NCBI RefSeq assembly: GCF_026339955.1
Contig: NZ_JAPEPW010000001.1
Span: 1,426,001 to 1,490,000, forward strand
DNA: 64,000 bases
Direction: 5' to 3'
Source of the DNA: Streptomyces sp. NBC_01549
GTDB lineage: Bacteria; Actinomycetota; Actinomycetes; Streptomycetales; Streptomycetaceae
Position 1 is the first letter of the stretch. Each line of letters starts with the position of its first letter. Both the position numbers and the translations under genes were made by a program. Below the pieces are notes generated by a model, which saw nothing but the letters and a program-made list of their open reading frames with translations, did no database searches and was not told the DNA's origin. Below, one piece after another: positions 1 through 7,966 of this stretch.

Positions 1-86
1 AGAACGGCGAGTACACCAAGATCCTGCAGAAGTGGAACGTCACGGACGGCGCGGTGACCGAGGCCAAGATCAACGGCGGCTCCTGA
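1..86 (+). CDS. ABC transporter substrate-binding protein, C-terminal end (partial)
   Basis: Only the last 27 codons are present, ending at a TGA at 84-86. The peptide (NGEYTKILQKWNVTDGAV...) matches the usual end of periplasmic-type polar amino-acid binding proteins of SBP family 3, where a short helix with a conserved W-x-V precedes the stop. The permease and ATPase genes follow directly (33-bp gap), so this is the receptor of the same importer. The gene begins outside the window, so its signal peptide and ligand pocket cannot be seen. The family assignment rests on the tail plus the operon context. Confidence 0.75.
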   Translation, partial: NGEYTKILQKWNVTDGAVTEAKINGGS

Positions 87-119
87 CCCTGCCTGACGCA
101 ACACTGAAGGGCAGTCACT

Positions 120-1049
120 GTGACTGACACTGTCGACAAGACTCCGGCGCCCGCCGTGCCGCCGGAGCAGATCAAGGCCATCCCGGTGCGCCACTACGGC
201 CGCTGGGTGGCCGGCGCGGTGATCGTCGCGCTGCTGGTGCTGATCGGGATCGCGTTCTCCAACGCGAAGATCAACTACAGCATCATCCCGGACTACCTCA
301 CGGACAGCACGATCCTGTCCGGCGTCTGGCACACGCTGTACATCTCCGTGCTGGCCATGCTGCTCGGACTCGTCCTCGGCGTGATCCTCGCGGTGATGCG
401 GATGTCGTCGAATCCGGTCACCAGCACCGTGGCCTGGTTCTACGTCTGGTTCTTCCGCGGCACTCCGGTGCTGGTGCAGCTGCTTCTCTGGTACAACATC
501 GCGCTCGTGTTCCCCATCCTCAACCTGGGGTTCTACAAGGACGAGATGAACCAGGTGATGACGCCGTTCCTGGCGGCCCTGCTGGGTCTCGGCCTGAACG
601 AGGCCGCCTACATGTCCGAGATCGTCCGGGCCGGCATCCAGTCCGTGGACGAGGGACAGACCGAGGCCTCGCACGCGCTGGGCATGACCCAGGGCAAGAC
701 GCTGCGCCGCGTGATCCTCCCGCAGGCCATGCGGGTGATCGTGCCGCCGACCGGCAACGAGTTCATCAACATGCTGAAGACCTCGTCGCTCGCCTACGCG
801 GTCCAGTTCAACGAACTCATCAAGCGGGCCCAGGACATCTCCAGCACCTCGCTCGCGGTCGTCGAGCTCTACTTCGTGGCGTCGATCTGGTACCTGATCC
901 TGACCAGCATCTTCAGCGTCTTCCAGTACTACTTGGAACGCCGTTACGCCCGCGGATCGTCGCGCAACCTGCCGCCGACCCCGTTGCAGCGCCTGAAGAA
1001 GAACCTCCGTCTGTTCGGTTCCTTCCGCCGCCCGGAGGTGGCCCGATGA
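120..1049 (+). CDS. polar amino-acid ABC transporter permease
   Basis: 309-residue inner-membrane permease of the HisMQ/GlnP type. A cytoplasmic N-terminal stretch (about 1-28) is followed by hydrophobic helices near 30-50, 68-92, 102-128, 145-165 and 245-268. The EAA loop that docks onto the ATPase is visible around residues 184-205 ([21 protein letters not shown]). The basic C-terminal tail is cytoplasmic. The start is GTG at 120, 33 bp after the binding-protein stop. The end overlaps the ATPase gene by 4 bp (ATGA), implying translational coupling. Family: polar amino-acid uptake permease. The substrate (glutamate, glutamine, arginine or cystine) cannot be read from the sequence. Confidence 0.93.
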   Translation: MTDTVDKTPAPAVPPEQIKAIPVRHYGRWVAGAVIVALLVLIGIAFSNAKINYSIIPDYLTDSTILSGVWHTLYISVLAMLLGLVLGVILAVMRMSSNPVTSTVAWFYVWFFRGTPVLVQLLLWYNIALVFPILNLGFYKDEMNQVMTPFLAALLGLGLNEAAYMSEIVRAGIQSVDEGQTEASHALGMTQGKTLRRVILPQAMRVIVPPTGNEFINMLKTSSLAYAVQFNELIKRAQDISSTSLAVVELYFVASIWYLILTSIFSVFQYYLERRYARGSSRNLPPTPLQRLKKNLRLFGSFRRPEVAR

Positions 1050-1846
1050 GCAGTCTCAGCAAGGACGTCGCCAAGAGCACGGGTGGCGGCCCGATGGTCA
1101 AGGCCGAGGGCGTGCACAAGTCCTTCGGGCTCGCGCACATCCTCAAGGGCATCGACCTGGAGGTGAACCCGCGCGAGGTGTTCTGCCTGATCGGCCCGTC
1201 CGGTTCGGGCAAGTCCACCTTCCTGCGGTGCATCAACCACCTGGAGAAGATCAGCGCCGGCCGGCTGTACGTCGACGGCGACCTGGTCGGCTACCAGCAG
1301 AAGGGCGACAAGCTCTACGAGCTGAAGGAGCGCGAAGTAGCCGCCCAGCGGCGGGACATCGGCATGGTGTTCCAGCGCTTCAACCTCTTCCCGCACATGA
1401 CGGCGCTGGAGAACGTCATGGAGGCGCCGGTCCAGGTCAAGGGCGAGTCCAAGGCCGTTGCCCGGGAGCGGGCGCAGCGCCTGCTGGACCGGGTCGGACT
1501 CGGCGACCGGGTCGGGCACTACCCCTCCCAGCTGTCCGGCGGCCAGCAGCAGCGCGTCGCCATCGCCCGCGCGCTGGCGATGGAACCGAAGCTGATGCTC
1601 TTCGACGAGCCGACCTCGGCACTCGACCCGGAGCTCGTCGGCGAGGTGCTCGACGTCATGCGGGACCTCGCGGAGGACGGCATGACGATGATCGTCGTCA
1701 CGCACGAGATGGGCTTCGCCCGTGAGGTCGGCGACTCGCTGGTCTTCATGGACGACGGTGTGGTGGTCGAATCCGGCCACCCCAGGGACGTCCTGACGAA
1801 CCCGCAGCACGAGCGGACGCAGTCGTTCCTTTCCAAGGTGCTCTGA
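1046..1846 (+). CDS. polar amino-acid ABC transporter ATP-binding protein
   Basis: 266-residue ABC ATPase of the GlnQ/HisP group. The Walker A motif (GPSGSGKST) lies near residues 51-59, the Q-loop in [12 protein letters not shown], the signature LSGGQQQR near 164-171, Walker B (LMLFDEP) follows, then a D-loop (SALDPE) and the H-loop His (VVTHEM). All catalytic elements are intact. It hydrolyses ATP to drive the permease encoded immediately upstream, with which it overlaps by 4 bp. The PAAT-family hallmark FNLFPHMT supports amino-acid rather than sugar uptake. A strong hairpin follows the stop and closes the operon. Confidence 0.95.
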   Translation: MSSLSKDVAKSTGGGPMVKAEGVHKSFGLAHILKGIDLEVNPREVFCLIGPSGSGKSTFLRCINHLEKISAGRLYVDGDLVGYQQKGDKLYELKEREVAAQRRDIGMVFQRFNLFPHMTALENVMEAPVQVKGESKAVARERAQRLLDRVGLGDRVGHYPSQLSGGQQQRVAIARALAMEPKLMLFDEPTSALDPELVGEVLDVMRDLAEDGMTMIVVTHEMGFAREVGDSLVFMDDGVVVESGHPRDVLTNPQHERTQSFLSKVL

Positions 1847-1861
1847 GCCACGGAGAACGGG

Positions 1862-1896
1862 GAAGGGGCGGTACGGGATTCCCGTACCGCCCCTTC
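1862..1896. terminator. bidirectional hairpin terminator
   Basis: A perfect 16-bp inverted repeat (1862-1877 with 1881-1896, 3-nt loop) lies between the convergent ABC operon and the methyltransferase gene. The T-rich tail is weak, as is normal in Streptomyces. Confidence 0.8.
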
Positions 1897-1939
1897 ATCG
1901 TTCGATCCCGCGCGTGGGGCCCAGGGCTGCCCTAGGGGC

Positions 1940-2728
1940 CTACTTCACTGCCAGCACCAGCGAGTCGGACGGCGAGCGCCACACCGGCCGGGCCTCCGCG
2001 AAGCCCTTCTCCCGCAGCACGCGCGCGTGCCACTCGACGGACGGCATGTCGCCGTCGGCGTGCTCCCCGTAGATCTCGAAGCGGCGGGCGGTCGGAGCGG
2101 CGAGGACGGGGTCCTGCGCCGCCAGTTCCCACCACGCGGCCCAGTCGGGCACCCCGCTCGCCCTGGCCTGGTCCATACGGGCGTGCCGCTGGGCGCGCTC
2201 GGCCGCGTTGATCCGGGGTGTGGACTCGTCGATCATGTGGTCGGCGTTCATGAAGACACCGCCGTCGCGGACGAGTTCCGCGATCTGACCGTAGAGGACC
2301 GCGAGGGGTTCGCTGTGCAGCCAGTGCAGGGCGGTGGCGGTCAGGACGGCGTCGTACGACTCGTACGGCAGTCGGGTCACCCACTGCGGATCCTTGAGGT
2401 CGGCCGCGACGAAGGAGACCCTCTCGTCGCCCGCGAAGGTGCCCTCGGCGATGGTGAGCAGCGCCGGGTCGAGGTCGACGCCGGTGCTGGTGGCCTTCGG
2501 GAAGCGGTCGAACAGCCGGGCCGTGATGGTGCCGGTGCCGCAGGCGAGGTCGAGGACGCGCGGCTCCGGGCCGACCAGGGCCTCGACCATGTCGAGCATC
2601 ACCCGGAAGCGCTCCTCGCGGTCCGGCATGTACCACTCCTGTTGGCGGTCCCAGCTCCGCTGCCAGGCGTGCCAGTCGGCTCCGTTGCCGTGGGTCTCGT
2701 TGCTGTCGATTCCGGTGCCGACGGTCAT
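1940..2728 (-). CDS. class I SAM-dependent methyltransferase
   Basis: 262-residue soluble protein with a Rossmann-fold methyltransferase core. Motif I is [19 protein letters not shown] near residues 59-77. An acidic residue ending strand 2 (GVDLDPALL) follows, then motif post-II (FVAADLKDP) and motif IV ([14 protein letters not shown]). The HWL after motif IV is typical of Methyltransf_25/11 proteins acting on small molecules. The ATG at 2728 is chosen because an AGAAGGGG ribosome-binding site precedes it; an in-frame upstream GTG would add 32 atypical residues. It diverges from the CGNR regulator gene at 2839. The substrate is unknown. Confidence 0.85.
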   Translation of the reverse strand: MTVGTGIDSNETHGNGADWHAWQRSWDRQQEWYMPDREERFRVMLDMVEALVGPEPRVLDLACGTGTITARLFDRFPKATSTGVDLDPALLTIAEGTFAGDERVSFVAADLKDPQWVTRLPYESYDAVLTATALHWLHSEPLAVLYGQIAELVRDGGVFMNADHMIDESTPRINAAERAQRHARMDQARASGVPDWAAWWELAAQDPVLAAPTARRFEIYGEHADGDMPSVEWHARVLREKGFAEARPVWRSPSDSLVLAVK

Positions 2729-2838
2729 GGAAGCCCCTTCTGAGTTCGTCTTCACTCGCCCGCGTAATACCCTGGAAGTGCAATCGGCCGTTACCTGACC
2801 GCACGCACGACGATAGAGCGCCACCGTAAGGACTACAA

Positions 2839-3468
2839 GTGGAACTGGCCTATTACTCGGATTACGCGGTACGCCTCGTCAACACCGAGGAGCCGACCCG
2901 GGGCAAGGACTCGCTCACCTCGGTCGAGGCGGTCCGGGACCTCTTCGGAGGGAACTCCTCGGCGGCCCGCCGCGCCACGGACGCGGACGTCACCCGCTTC
3001 CGGTCGGTCCGCGGCCGGCTGCGCGCGGTCTTCGAGGCGGCCGACGGCGGCGACGAGACCCTGGCCGTGGACCTGCTGAACTCACTCCTCCTGGAGTTCC
3101 CCGTCAGCCCGCAGATCTCCGGGCACGACCACCGGGACGACGACGGGCGCCCGCTGTGGCACATGCACCTGGCGGACCACCCGTCGAACGCGACGGCGGG
3201 CTACGCGGCGATCGCCGCCATGGGACTCGCCTTCCATCTCACGTCGTACGGCGTGGACCGCCTCGGTCTCTGCGAGGCGACCCCCTGCCGCAACGCGTAC
3301 CTGGACACGTCGACGAACCGCTCCCGGCGCTACTGCTCGGACCGCTGCGCGACCCGCGCCAACGTGGCCGCCTACCGGGCCCGCAAACGCCTGGAGGCCG
3401 ACCGGTCGGAGAGCACCGGCCTGGCGGCGGCGAGCACCCAGCGGACGAGTGCGAACGGCGAGCGCTGA
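2839..3468 (+). CDS. CGNR zinc-finger / ABATE-domain transcriptional regulator
   Basis: 209-residue protein. The N-terminal two thirds are the helical ABATE (putative stress-induced regulator) domain. The C-terminus carries the CGNR zinc finger: C...CRNAYLD, NRSRRYCSDRCATR, ANVAAYRARKR (about residues 141-184). The four metal-binding Cys and the basic DNA-contacting tail are present. The family is regarded as transcriptional regulators of small-molecule resistance or metabolism, but few are characterised. The start is GTG at 2839. The last 97 bp overlap the 3' end of the opposing sodX gene. It is divergent from the methyltransferase, which may be its target. Confidence 0.85.
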   Translation: MELAYYSDYAVRLVNTEEPTRGKDSLTSVEAVRDLFGGNSSAARRATDADVTRFRSVRGRLRAVFEAADGGDETLAVDLLNSLLLEFPVSPQISGHDHRDDDGRPLWHMHLADHPSNATAGYAAIAAMGLAFHLTSYGVDRLGLCEATPCRNAYLDTSTNRSRRYCSDRCATRANVAAYRARKRLEADRSESTGLAAASTQRTSANGER

Positions 3469-3806
3469 CCCGGCAGGTGGGGCCGGTAGCGGAATCGCAC
3501 CTTCCCGAGGACGAGGTCCTCGGGAACCGTCCCGTAGTCGGTGCTGTCCCCACCCGCGTAGGCGTTGTCCCCGAGTACCCACCAACCCCCCTCCCGCCGT
3601 TCCGCGATCCGCTTCACGACCAGCAGGTCCTGCTGGAACGGATGGCGCAGAACGACCACGTCGCCGGGCCTGACCCGGGCCCCGTACTGCACGACGAGCC
3701 GATCTCCGTGCTGGAGCGTGGGCACCATGGAGGGCCCCCTCACCTCGGCCGCCCCGAACGGCAGCACGGCCCTCCCACGCTCGGTCTCCTGCGACAGCTC
3801 CGGCAT
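3372..3806 (-). CDS. sodX: nickel-type superoxide dismutase maturation protease SodX
   Basis: 144-residue signal-peptidase-I-like (S26) protease that trims the SodN leader so the new N-terminal His can bind nickel. Visible: the catalytic Ser in GPSMVPTLQHGD (residues 25-36), the Lys in VVKRIA (about 64-66), and the conserved GDNAYAGGDSTDYG box. The N-terminal transmembrane anchor of true signal peptidases is missing, as is normal for SodX. An ATG at 3806 with GGGGAGG upstream is preferred; an in-frame GTG at 3815 overlaps that ribosome-binding site. It is divergent from sodN, its substrate, with about 145 bp between starts. Its 3' end overlaps the CGNR gene. Confidence 0.92.
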   Translation of the reverse strand: MPELSQETERGRAVLPFGAAEVRGPSMVPTLQHGDRLVVQYGARVRPGDVVVLRHPFQQDLLVVKRIAERREGGWWVLGDNAYAGGDSTDYGTVPEDLVLGKVRFRYRPHLPGQRSPFALVRWVLAAARPVLSDRSASRRLRAR

Positions 3807-3950
3807 CACCGGCACCTCCCCGGTCCATCCTCCACCAGTCCCAGTTTCACCCTGGACTTTTGTCCTAAGCCCATGGGGGCACTCGAGAAAAGACGTCTCC
3901 CACGGAGTAATGTCCCACCTGAGAAGACGATCACGAGGAAGGACAGCTCA

Positions 3951-4346
3951 ATGCTCTCCCGCCTGTTTGCCCCCAAGGTCAAGGTCAGCGCGCACTGCGA
4001 CCTGCCCTGCGGTGTGTACGACCCGGCCCAGGCCCGCATCGAGGCGGAGTCGGTGAAGGCCGTCCAGGAAAAGATGGCCGCCAACGACGACCCGCACTTC
4101 CAGGCCCGCGCCACCGTCATCAAGGAGCAGCGCGCCGAGCTCGCGAAGCACCACGTGTCGGTGCTCTGGAGCGACTACTTCAAGCCCCCGCACTTCGAGA
4201 AGTACCCGGAGCTGCACCAGCTGGTCAACGACACCCTGAAGGCCCTCTCGGCCGCCAAGGCGTCCACGGACCCGGCCACGGGCCAGAAGGCGCTGGACTA
4301 CATCGCCCAGATCGACAAGATCTTCTGGGAGACCAAGAAGGCTTGA
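3951..4346 (+). CDS. sodN: nickel superoxide dismutase
   Basis: 131-residue Ni-SOD precursor. The first 14 residues (MLSRLFAPKVKVSA) are the leader removed by SodX. Mature SodN begins HCDLPCGVYDP, the nickel hook, with His1, Cys2 and Cys6 as ligands. The rest is the four-helix bundle of the hexameric cytoplasmic enzyme, with the conserved LWSDYFKPPHFEKYPELHQLV segment. It dismutates superoxide. In Streptomyces, sodN expression is nickel-responsive and inversely linked to sodF through the Fur-family regulator Nur. An RBS (AGGAAGGACAG) precedes the ATG. No sodF is present in the window. Confidence 0.98.
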   Translation: MLSRLFAPKVKVSAHCDLPCGVYDPAQARIEAESVKAVQEKMAANDDPHFQARATVIKEQRAELAKHHVSVLWSDYFKPPHFEKYPELHQLVNDTLKALSAAKASTDPATGQKALDYIAQIDKIFWETKKA

Positions 4347-4369
4347 TCCTTGCCCAGGCCGTCTGACCC

Positions 4370-4464
4370 GCGTTTTCGCGGGTCGCATCGCCTACCTGTC
4401 CGCACCCGGTCCGCAGGCCGCCGAGCACGGCGTCCATGACGGAGCGGGTGCGGTCTTCTTTTCT
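4370..4464 (+). ncRNA. probable s-SodF-type small RNA from the sodN 3' UTR
   Basis: The 3' UTR runs from the sodN stop (4346) to a terminator. It contains an 8-bp hairpin with a TTTT loop (4365-4384) and a second, long-loop hairpin (4400-4408 with 4445-4453) ending in TCTTCTTTTCTC. In S. coelicolor the sodN 3' UTR is processed to a roughly 90-nt RNA, s-SodF, that pairs with sodF mRNA. The length and terminator here fit. The 5' processing site is inferred, and pairing cannot be tested because sodF is outside the window. Confidence 0.45.
4400..4464 (+). terminator. sodN transcript terminator
   Basis: CCGCACCCG at 4400-4408 pairs perfectly with CGGGTGCGG at 4445-4453. A T-rich run follows (4454-4464), unusually T-rich for this genome. 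The 36-nt loop may hold internal pairs (GCCG/CGGC). Confidence 0.65.
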
Positions 4465-4526
4465 CGATGCGGCCCGACGCCCCGAGTCACCGGTGCCCTG
4501 TCAGTGGCGCGTGCCATTCTGAACGA

Positions 4527-4952
4527 ATGACTCTGGAGGATCTGGTCCGGCTGCGCCGGGCACGCGACCGGATGGACCGCGAGTACGCGGAGCCGCTGGA
4601 CGTCGCCGCGCTCGCGCGCACCGCGCTGATGTCACCCGGGCACTTCCAGCGGAGCTTTCGGGCGGCGTACGGGGAGACGCCGTACACCTATCTGATGACC
4701 CGCCGAATAGAGCGGGCCAAGGCCCTGCTGCGGCGGGGTGACCTGACGGTCACGGAGGTCTGCCTCGCCGTGGGCTGTACCTCGCTCGGTTCGTTCAGCT
4801 CCCGCTTCACGGAGCTGGTCGGCGAGACCCCGAGCGCGTACCGGGCCCGGCCTCACGACCACGGCGCGCCGATCCCGCCGTGCGTGGCCCAGCGCCTCAC
4901 CCGCCCGACCCGCCACCGCAATCCTGAAGCGGAACCGGGTACACGCCTCTAG
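4527..4952 (+). CDS. short AraC-family HTH regulator
   Basis: 141-residue protein consisting almost only of the AraC double helix-turn-helix (residues about 10-105). HTH1 is around LARTALMSPGHFQRSFRAAY and HTH2 around VCLAVGCTSLGSFSSRFTEL, with the family-typical G-TP-YR end (GETPSAYRARP). There is no effector-binding domain. Such short AraC proteins are often paired with VOC genes, and a VOC gene begins 9 bp downstream. ATG 4527 is chosen because the conserved domain starts there; no ribosome-binding site is visible, so the mRNA may be leaderless. The effector is unknown. Confidence 0.85.
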   Translation: MTLEDLVRLRRARDRMDREYAEPLDVAALARTALMSPGHFQRSFRAAYGETPYTYLMTRRIERAKALLRRGDLTVTEVCLAVGCTSLGSFSSRFTELVGETPSAYRARPHDHGAPIPPCVAQRLTRPTRHRNPEAEPGTRL

Positions 4953-4961
4953 CGTGGGGCC

Positions 4962-5378
4962 ATGGACCTGAAACTCTCACAGTGCTTCATCGCCGTGGAC
5001 GACCATGACAAGGCACTCGCCTTCTACCGGGACGTCCTGGGTCTGGAGGTCCGGGGCGACGTCGCCTTCGAGGGGATGCGCTGGGTGACGGTCGGCTCCC
5101 CGCTCCAGCCGGACGTCCAGATCGTCCTGGAACCCCCCGCCGCGAGCCCGGATATCTCCCCCGCCGACAAACAGGCCATGGCCGAACTCCTCGCCAAGGG
5201 CATCCTTCGCGGCGTCATCTTCTCGACCGCCGACTGCGACGCCCTCTACGAACGCGTCCGCGCCTCCGGCGCCGACGTCCTCCAGGAACCGATGGACCAG
5301 CCCTACGGCGTCCGCGACTGCGCCTTCCGCGACCCGGCGGGCAACCTCCTCCGCTTCACCGAACGCCCAGATGCCTGA
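4962..5378 (+). CDS. VOC-family (glyoxalase-like) protein
   Basis: 138-residue protein with two beta-alpha-beta-beta-beta modules: FIAVDDHDKALAFYRDVLGL at the N-terminus and VIFSTADCDALYERVRASGADV in the second half. It closes with the typical DPAGNLLRF. Members include glyoxalases, dioxygenases and antibiotic-binding proteins, so the reaction is not assignable. A TAGCGT box about 7 nt upstream suggests a leaderless transcript starting at the ATG. It sits 9 bp behind the AraC regulator and is probably its target or operon partner. Confidence 0.85.
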   Translation: MDLKLSQCFIAVDDHDKALAFYRDVLGLEVRGDVAFEGMRWVTVGSPLQPDVQIVLEPPAASPDISPADKQAMAELLAKGILRGVIFSTADCDALYERVRASGADVLQEPMDQPYGVRDCAFRDPAGNLLRFTERPDA

Positions 5379-5491
5379 CCCCGGCCACCCCCGCCTCGGC
5401 CGGCGGGAGGCAGACTACGTCCGTGTGTTCCGTGGGAGCGCGTCGCCCATGGAACGGAACGTCTGAAGTCCCGCAGTCCGAGGAGTCATCG

Positions 5492-6346
5492 ATGCCGTCC
5501 GCGCGCCCCCGCGTCCTCTACGTCAGTGACCTGGCCTACCCGGCCAAGGGGCGGCGGTACTGCGACGAGGACATCTTCCTCACCTCCCGGCTGCGCGAGG
5601 AGTTCGACCTCGCCGTATGCCACCCCCTGGACGCGAGCGCGCTGATGACCGGCTTCGACGCCGTGGTCGTGCGGAACAGCGGGCCGGTGCTGCACTACCA
5701 GGCGGAGTACGACGCGTTCCGCAAGCAGGCGGTCCTGGAAGGCGTCCGCGTGTACAACCAGCTGTCCGGCAAGGGGGACATGGCGGGGAAGGGGTACCTG
5801 CTGGAGCTCACCGCGGCGGGGTTCCCCGTCATCCCGACCATCGACCGCGCCGACGACCTCGGCCGACTGCCGGACGTCGACACCTACGTCGTGAAACCCA
5901 AGCTGGGAGCGGACTCCATCGGCCTGGAGTTCGTACCGCGCGACCGGCTGCCCGAACTGTCGTACGGCAACATCCTCGTCCAGCCGCGCATCGACTTCCG
6001 CTACGAGGTGTCCTTCTACTTCGTCGACCGCACCTTCCAGTACGCGCTGTACGCCCCTCGCCCGGACGAGCGCTGGGCCCTGGAGCCGTACGAGCCGACC
6101 GGGCCCGACCGGGAGTTCGCACAGCGGTTCGTCGACTGGAACGACATCGCGTACGGCATCCAGCGCGTCGACGCCTGCCGGGCCCCCGACGACGAGCTGC
6201 TCCTCGTGGAGCTGGAGGACCTGAACCCGTATCTGTCCCTGGACGTCCTCTCCCCCGACGCGCGGGACGCCTTCGTCTCACGGATGAAAACCTCGTTGCG
6301 CGGACTGATCGGGCAGGAGACGGTACGAGCCTCACACGGCGTCTGA
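5492..6346 (+). CDS. ATP-grasp-like protein of unknown substrate
   Basis: 284-residue protein resembling the RimK/glutathione-synthetase branch of the ATP-grasp fold. It has a pre-ATP-grasp segment (VLYVSDLAYPAKG..., DAVVVRNSGPVL), a linker NQLSGKGDMAGKGYLLEL, an ATP-binding Lys in YVVKPKLGADSIGLEF (about 134-150), a second strand NILVQPRIDFRYEVSFYFV, and the Mg-binding acidic end ELEDLNPYLSL (about 250-260). Such enzymes ligate a carboxylate to an amine or thiol. No partner biosynthesis gene is adjacent except the VOC gene 18 bp downstream. The start is ATG 5492 with AGGAG seven bases before it. The product is unknown; it may be a modification or self-resistance enzyme. Confidence 0.6.
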   Translation: MPSARPRVLYVSDLAYPAKGRRYCDEDIFLTSRLREEFDLAVCHPLDASALMTGFDAVVVRNSGPVLHYQAEYDAFRKQAVLEGVRVYNQLSGKGDMAGKGYLLELTAAGFPVIPTIDRADDLGRLPDVDTYVVKPKLGADSIGLEFVPRDRLPELSYGNILVQPRIDFRYEVSFYFVDRTFQYALYAPRPDERWALEPYEPTGPDREFAQRFVDWNDIAYGIQRVDACRAPDDELLLVELEDLNPYLSLDVLSPDARDAFVSRMKTSLRGLIGQETVRASHGV

Positions 6347-6364
6347 GGGAGCGGGAAACGACCC

Positions 6365-7123
6365 ATGGCTCAACCCATTCGATGGACCTACGCCTTCATC
6401 GACCGCCCCATGAAGGACTTCGCCCGCGCCTGCGGCTTCTGGACCGCCGTCACGGCGACGACACTGTCCGAACCGCGCGGTGAGCAGGGCGAGTTCGTGA
6501 CCCTGCTGCCGTCCGGCACCGATGCCGGTGTCAAAGCGCAGGGCGTCGGCTCGGGCGACGGCGGCGCCCATCTCGACCTCGCCGTCGAGGACGTACGCGC
6601 GCTTGCGGAGTCGGCCCGGCGGCTCGGCGCCGAGATCGTCGCCGCCGAAGAGGGCCTGGTCGTTCTGCGTTCCCCGGGCGGTCGGCTGTTCTGCGCGGTC
6701 CGGTGGCACGGCGAGTCGGCGCGGCCACCGGTCGTCCCGGGACCCACCGGCGCCACCAGCCGCCTCGACCAGGTGTGCCTCGACGTGGCGCCCACCCGCT
6801 TCGAGGCCGAAGTCGCCTTCTGGAGCGCCCTGACCGGATGGGAGTCGCACGCCGGCGCGTTCCCCGAATTCCACCTGCTCCGGCCGCCCGCGGGGCTCCC
6901 CTTCCGCATCCTCCTGCAACGCCTCGACACGGCCCGTCCCGCCTCCGCCCACCTCGACATCGCCTGCTCGGACATCGAGGCGGTGCGCGCCCACCACGAG
7001 CGGCTCGGTGCCGTGCTCGTCGGCCACGGCGCCCGCTGGACCGTCATGCGGGACCCGGTCGGCGGCACCTACTGCCTGACCGGCCGGGACCCGGCGACAG
7101 GCAGCCTCCCGGCCCCCAGCTGA
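6365..7123 (+). CDS. two-domain VOC-family protein
   Basis: 252-residue protein with two tandem VOC halves. The N-terminal copy is about 1-118 (WTYAFIDRPMKDFARACGFW..., ending SPGGRLFCAV). The C-terminal copy is about 128-245 (LDQVCLDVAPTRFEAEVAFWSALTGW, ending DPVGGTYCLTGRDP). The arrangement resembles glyoxalase/bleomycin-binding family members widespread in actinomycetes. It is probably co-transcribed with the ATP-grasp gene 18 bp upstream, and GGGAG precedes the ATG. Function is unknown. Confidence 0.82.
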   Translation: MAQPIRWTYAFIDRPMKDFARACGFWTAVTATTLSEPRGEQGEFVTLLPSGTDAGVKAQGVGSGDGGAHLDLAVEDVRALAESARRLGAEIVAAEEGLVVLRSPGGRLFCAVRWHGESARPPVVPGPTGATSRLDQVCLDVAPTRFEAEVAFWSALTGWESHAGAFPEFHLLRPPAGLPFRILLQRLDTARPASAHLDIACSDIEAVRAHHERLGAVLVGHGARWTVMRDPVGGTYCLTGRDPATGSLPAPS

Positions 7124-7137
7124 TCCGACGGACAGCT

Positions 7138-7473
7138 CTAGGAGGCGGACTCCCACACCTCGACGTCCACCACGGCCGCCACCGGAATCGGCCCGTAGAC
7201 GTGCGGGAACTCCTCGCCCCCGGGCTTGACCGCCTCGTAGCGCACCGGCACGTCCAGCCGCTCGGGGGCGATGACCAGGAGCACCAGCTCGTCGGGGCCG
7301 TCGTACCCGCCGTACAGGAAGGAGGCGACCCCGGGGACCTGGTGTCGCAGCGAGCAGTGGATGAAGGCCTCCTCCTGGAGGGTGCGGCCACGGGTGGACA
7401 TCTCGTACGCGCCGGACGCGCGGGCCGCGTCCCACAGGGAGCGCTCGGTGAGGTGCAACAAGGGTTCGGACAT
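7138..7473 (-). CDS. DUF952 domain protein
   Basis: 111-residue protein matching DUF952 along its length: LHLTERSLWDAA at the start, GRTLQEEAFIHCSLRHQVPGVASFLYGG in the middle, then FPHVYGPIPVAAVVDVEVW at the end. The family is a small cytosolic glutathione-transferase-like fold with no proven reaction. The ATG at 7473 is part of the conserved start MSEPLLHLTE. It is convergent with the two-domain VOC gene; the stops are 14 bp apart. A coding-like remnant and a zinc-ribbon gene lie upstream on the same strand. Confidence 0.8.
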   Translation of the reverse strand: MSEPLLHLTERSLWDAARASGAYEMSTRGRTLQEEAFIHCSLRHQVPGVASFLYGGYDGPDELVLLVIAPERLDVPVRYEAVKPGGEEFPHVYGPIPVAAVVDVEVWESAS

Positions 7474-7478
7474 GCCGC

Positions 7479-7623
7479 CACGCTAAGGCCTGTACCGCGT
7501 CCCCGGCGGCATCCAGGATGGGGCGGATGACCACCGGGTAGTTCGTGGCGCCCTCGGGGGCGGGGCAGCGGGTGACGCGTTCGGCGATCTCGGTGACCCG
7601 CTCCGGGCCGGGGCGCGCACGCA
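7479..7623 (-). pseudogene. possible truncated reading frame between the zinc-ribbon and DUF952 genes
   Basis: An ATG at 7623 overlaps the zinc-ribbon stop (TGATG). It opens about 48 residues that look coding (RVTEIAERVTRC, TNYPVVIRPILDAAGDAV), with normal codon bias up to about 7480. The frame then stays open across DUF952 but becomes arginine/proline-rich antisense-like sequence. This may be the 5' end of a gene truncated by joining to DUF952, or a small protein whose stop was lost. I do not recognise the family. Confidence 0.3.
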
Positions 7624-7890
7624 TCACTTTTCCGCGGCCGACTTCCCGGGCTGCTCCCCGCGTTGCTCCCCGGGCTCCCGGGGCTCCCCGCCGGGTCCGG
7701 ATCCGGTCCCCCGCACGGGCCGGGAGGCGCCGGCTCCGGACCGGGGCTCCCCGACGTACGCCTCGCACTCAGGGTTGTGGCAGGGGCCGGGACCCCATAC
7801 GGGAACGAACGCGCCCAGCGTCTTGTGGCGCCGCACGACGGTGGTGACCGGCTGCCGGCAGGCGGGGCAGACATGCTCATCGGTGCCCAT
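7624..7890 (-). CDS. small zinc-ribbon protein
   Basis: 88-residue protein. The first 45 residues hold two Cys pairs suited to one zinc ribbon: VCPACRQP (C8, C11) and CHNPECEAY. The C-terminal half is a disordered Gly/Pro/Glu-rich tail. The type is common and uncharacterised in Streptomyces; nucleic-acid or protein binding is only a guess. On the coding strand TACCCT lies six bases before the ATG, so the mRNA is probably leaderless. Its stop overlaps the possible truncated frame (TGATG). Confidence 0.6.
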   Translation of the reverse strand: MGTDEHVCPACRQPVTTVVRRHKTLGAFVPVWGPGPCHNPECEAYVGEPRSGAGASRPVRGTGSGPGGEPREPGEQRGEQPGKSAAEK

Positions 7891-7966
7891 GACTTCAGGG
7901 TAGAGCGGGAGACGGTTCAGCGCTTCCCGCTGTACGTCCGCACGAAGACCCCGTGCCCGGGCCCGG

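Noticed and set aside
2027..2743. Plus-strand frame over the methyltransferase gene
   Set aside because: Antisense shadow; the minus strand holds all methyltransferase motifs.
3156..4346. 396-residue fusion ending in SodN
   Set aside because: Upstream part is antisense to sodX and out of frame with CGNR; SodN needs the short leader from ATG 3951.
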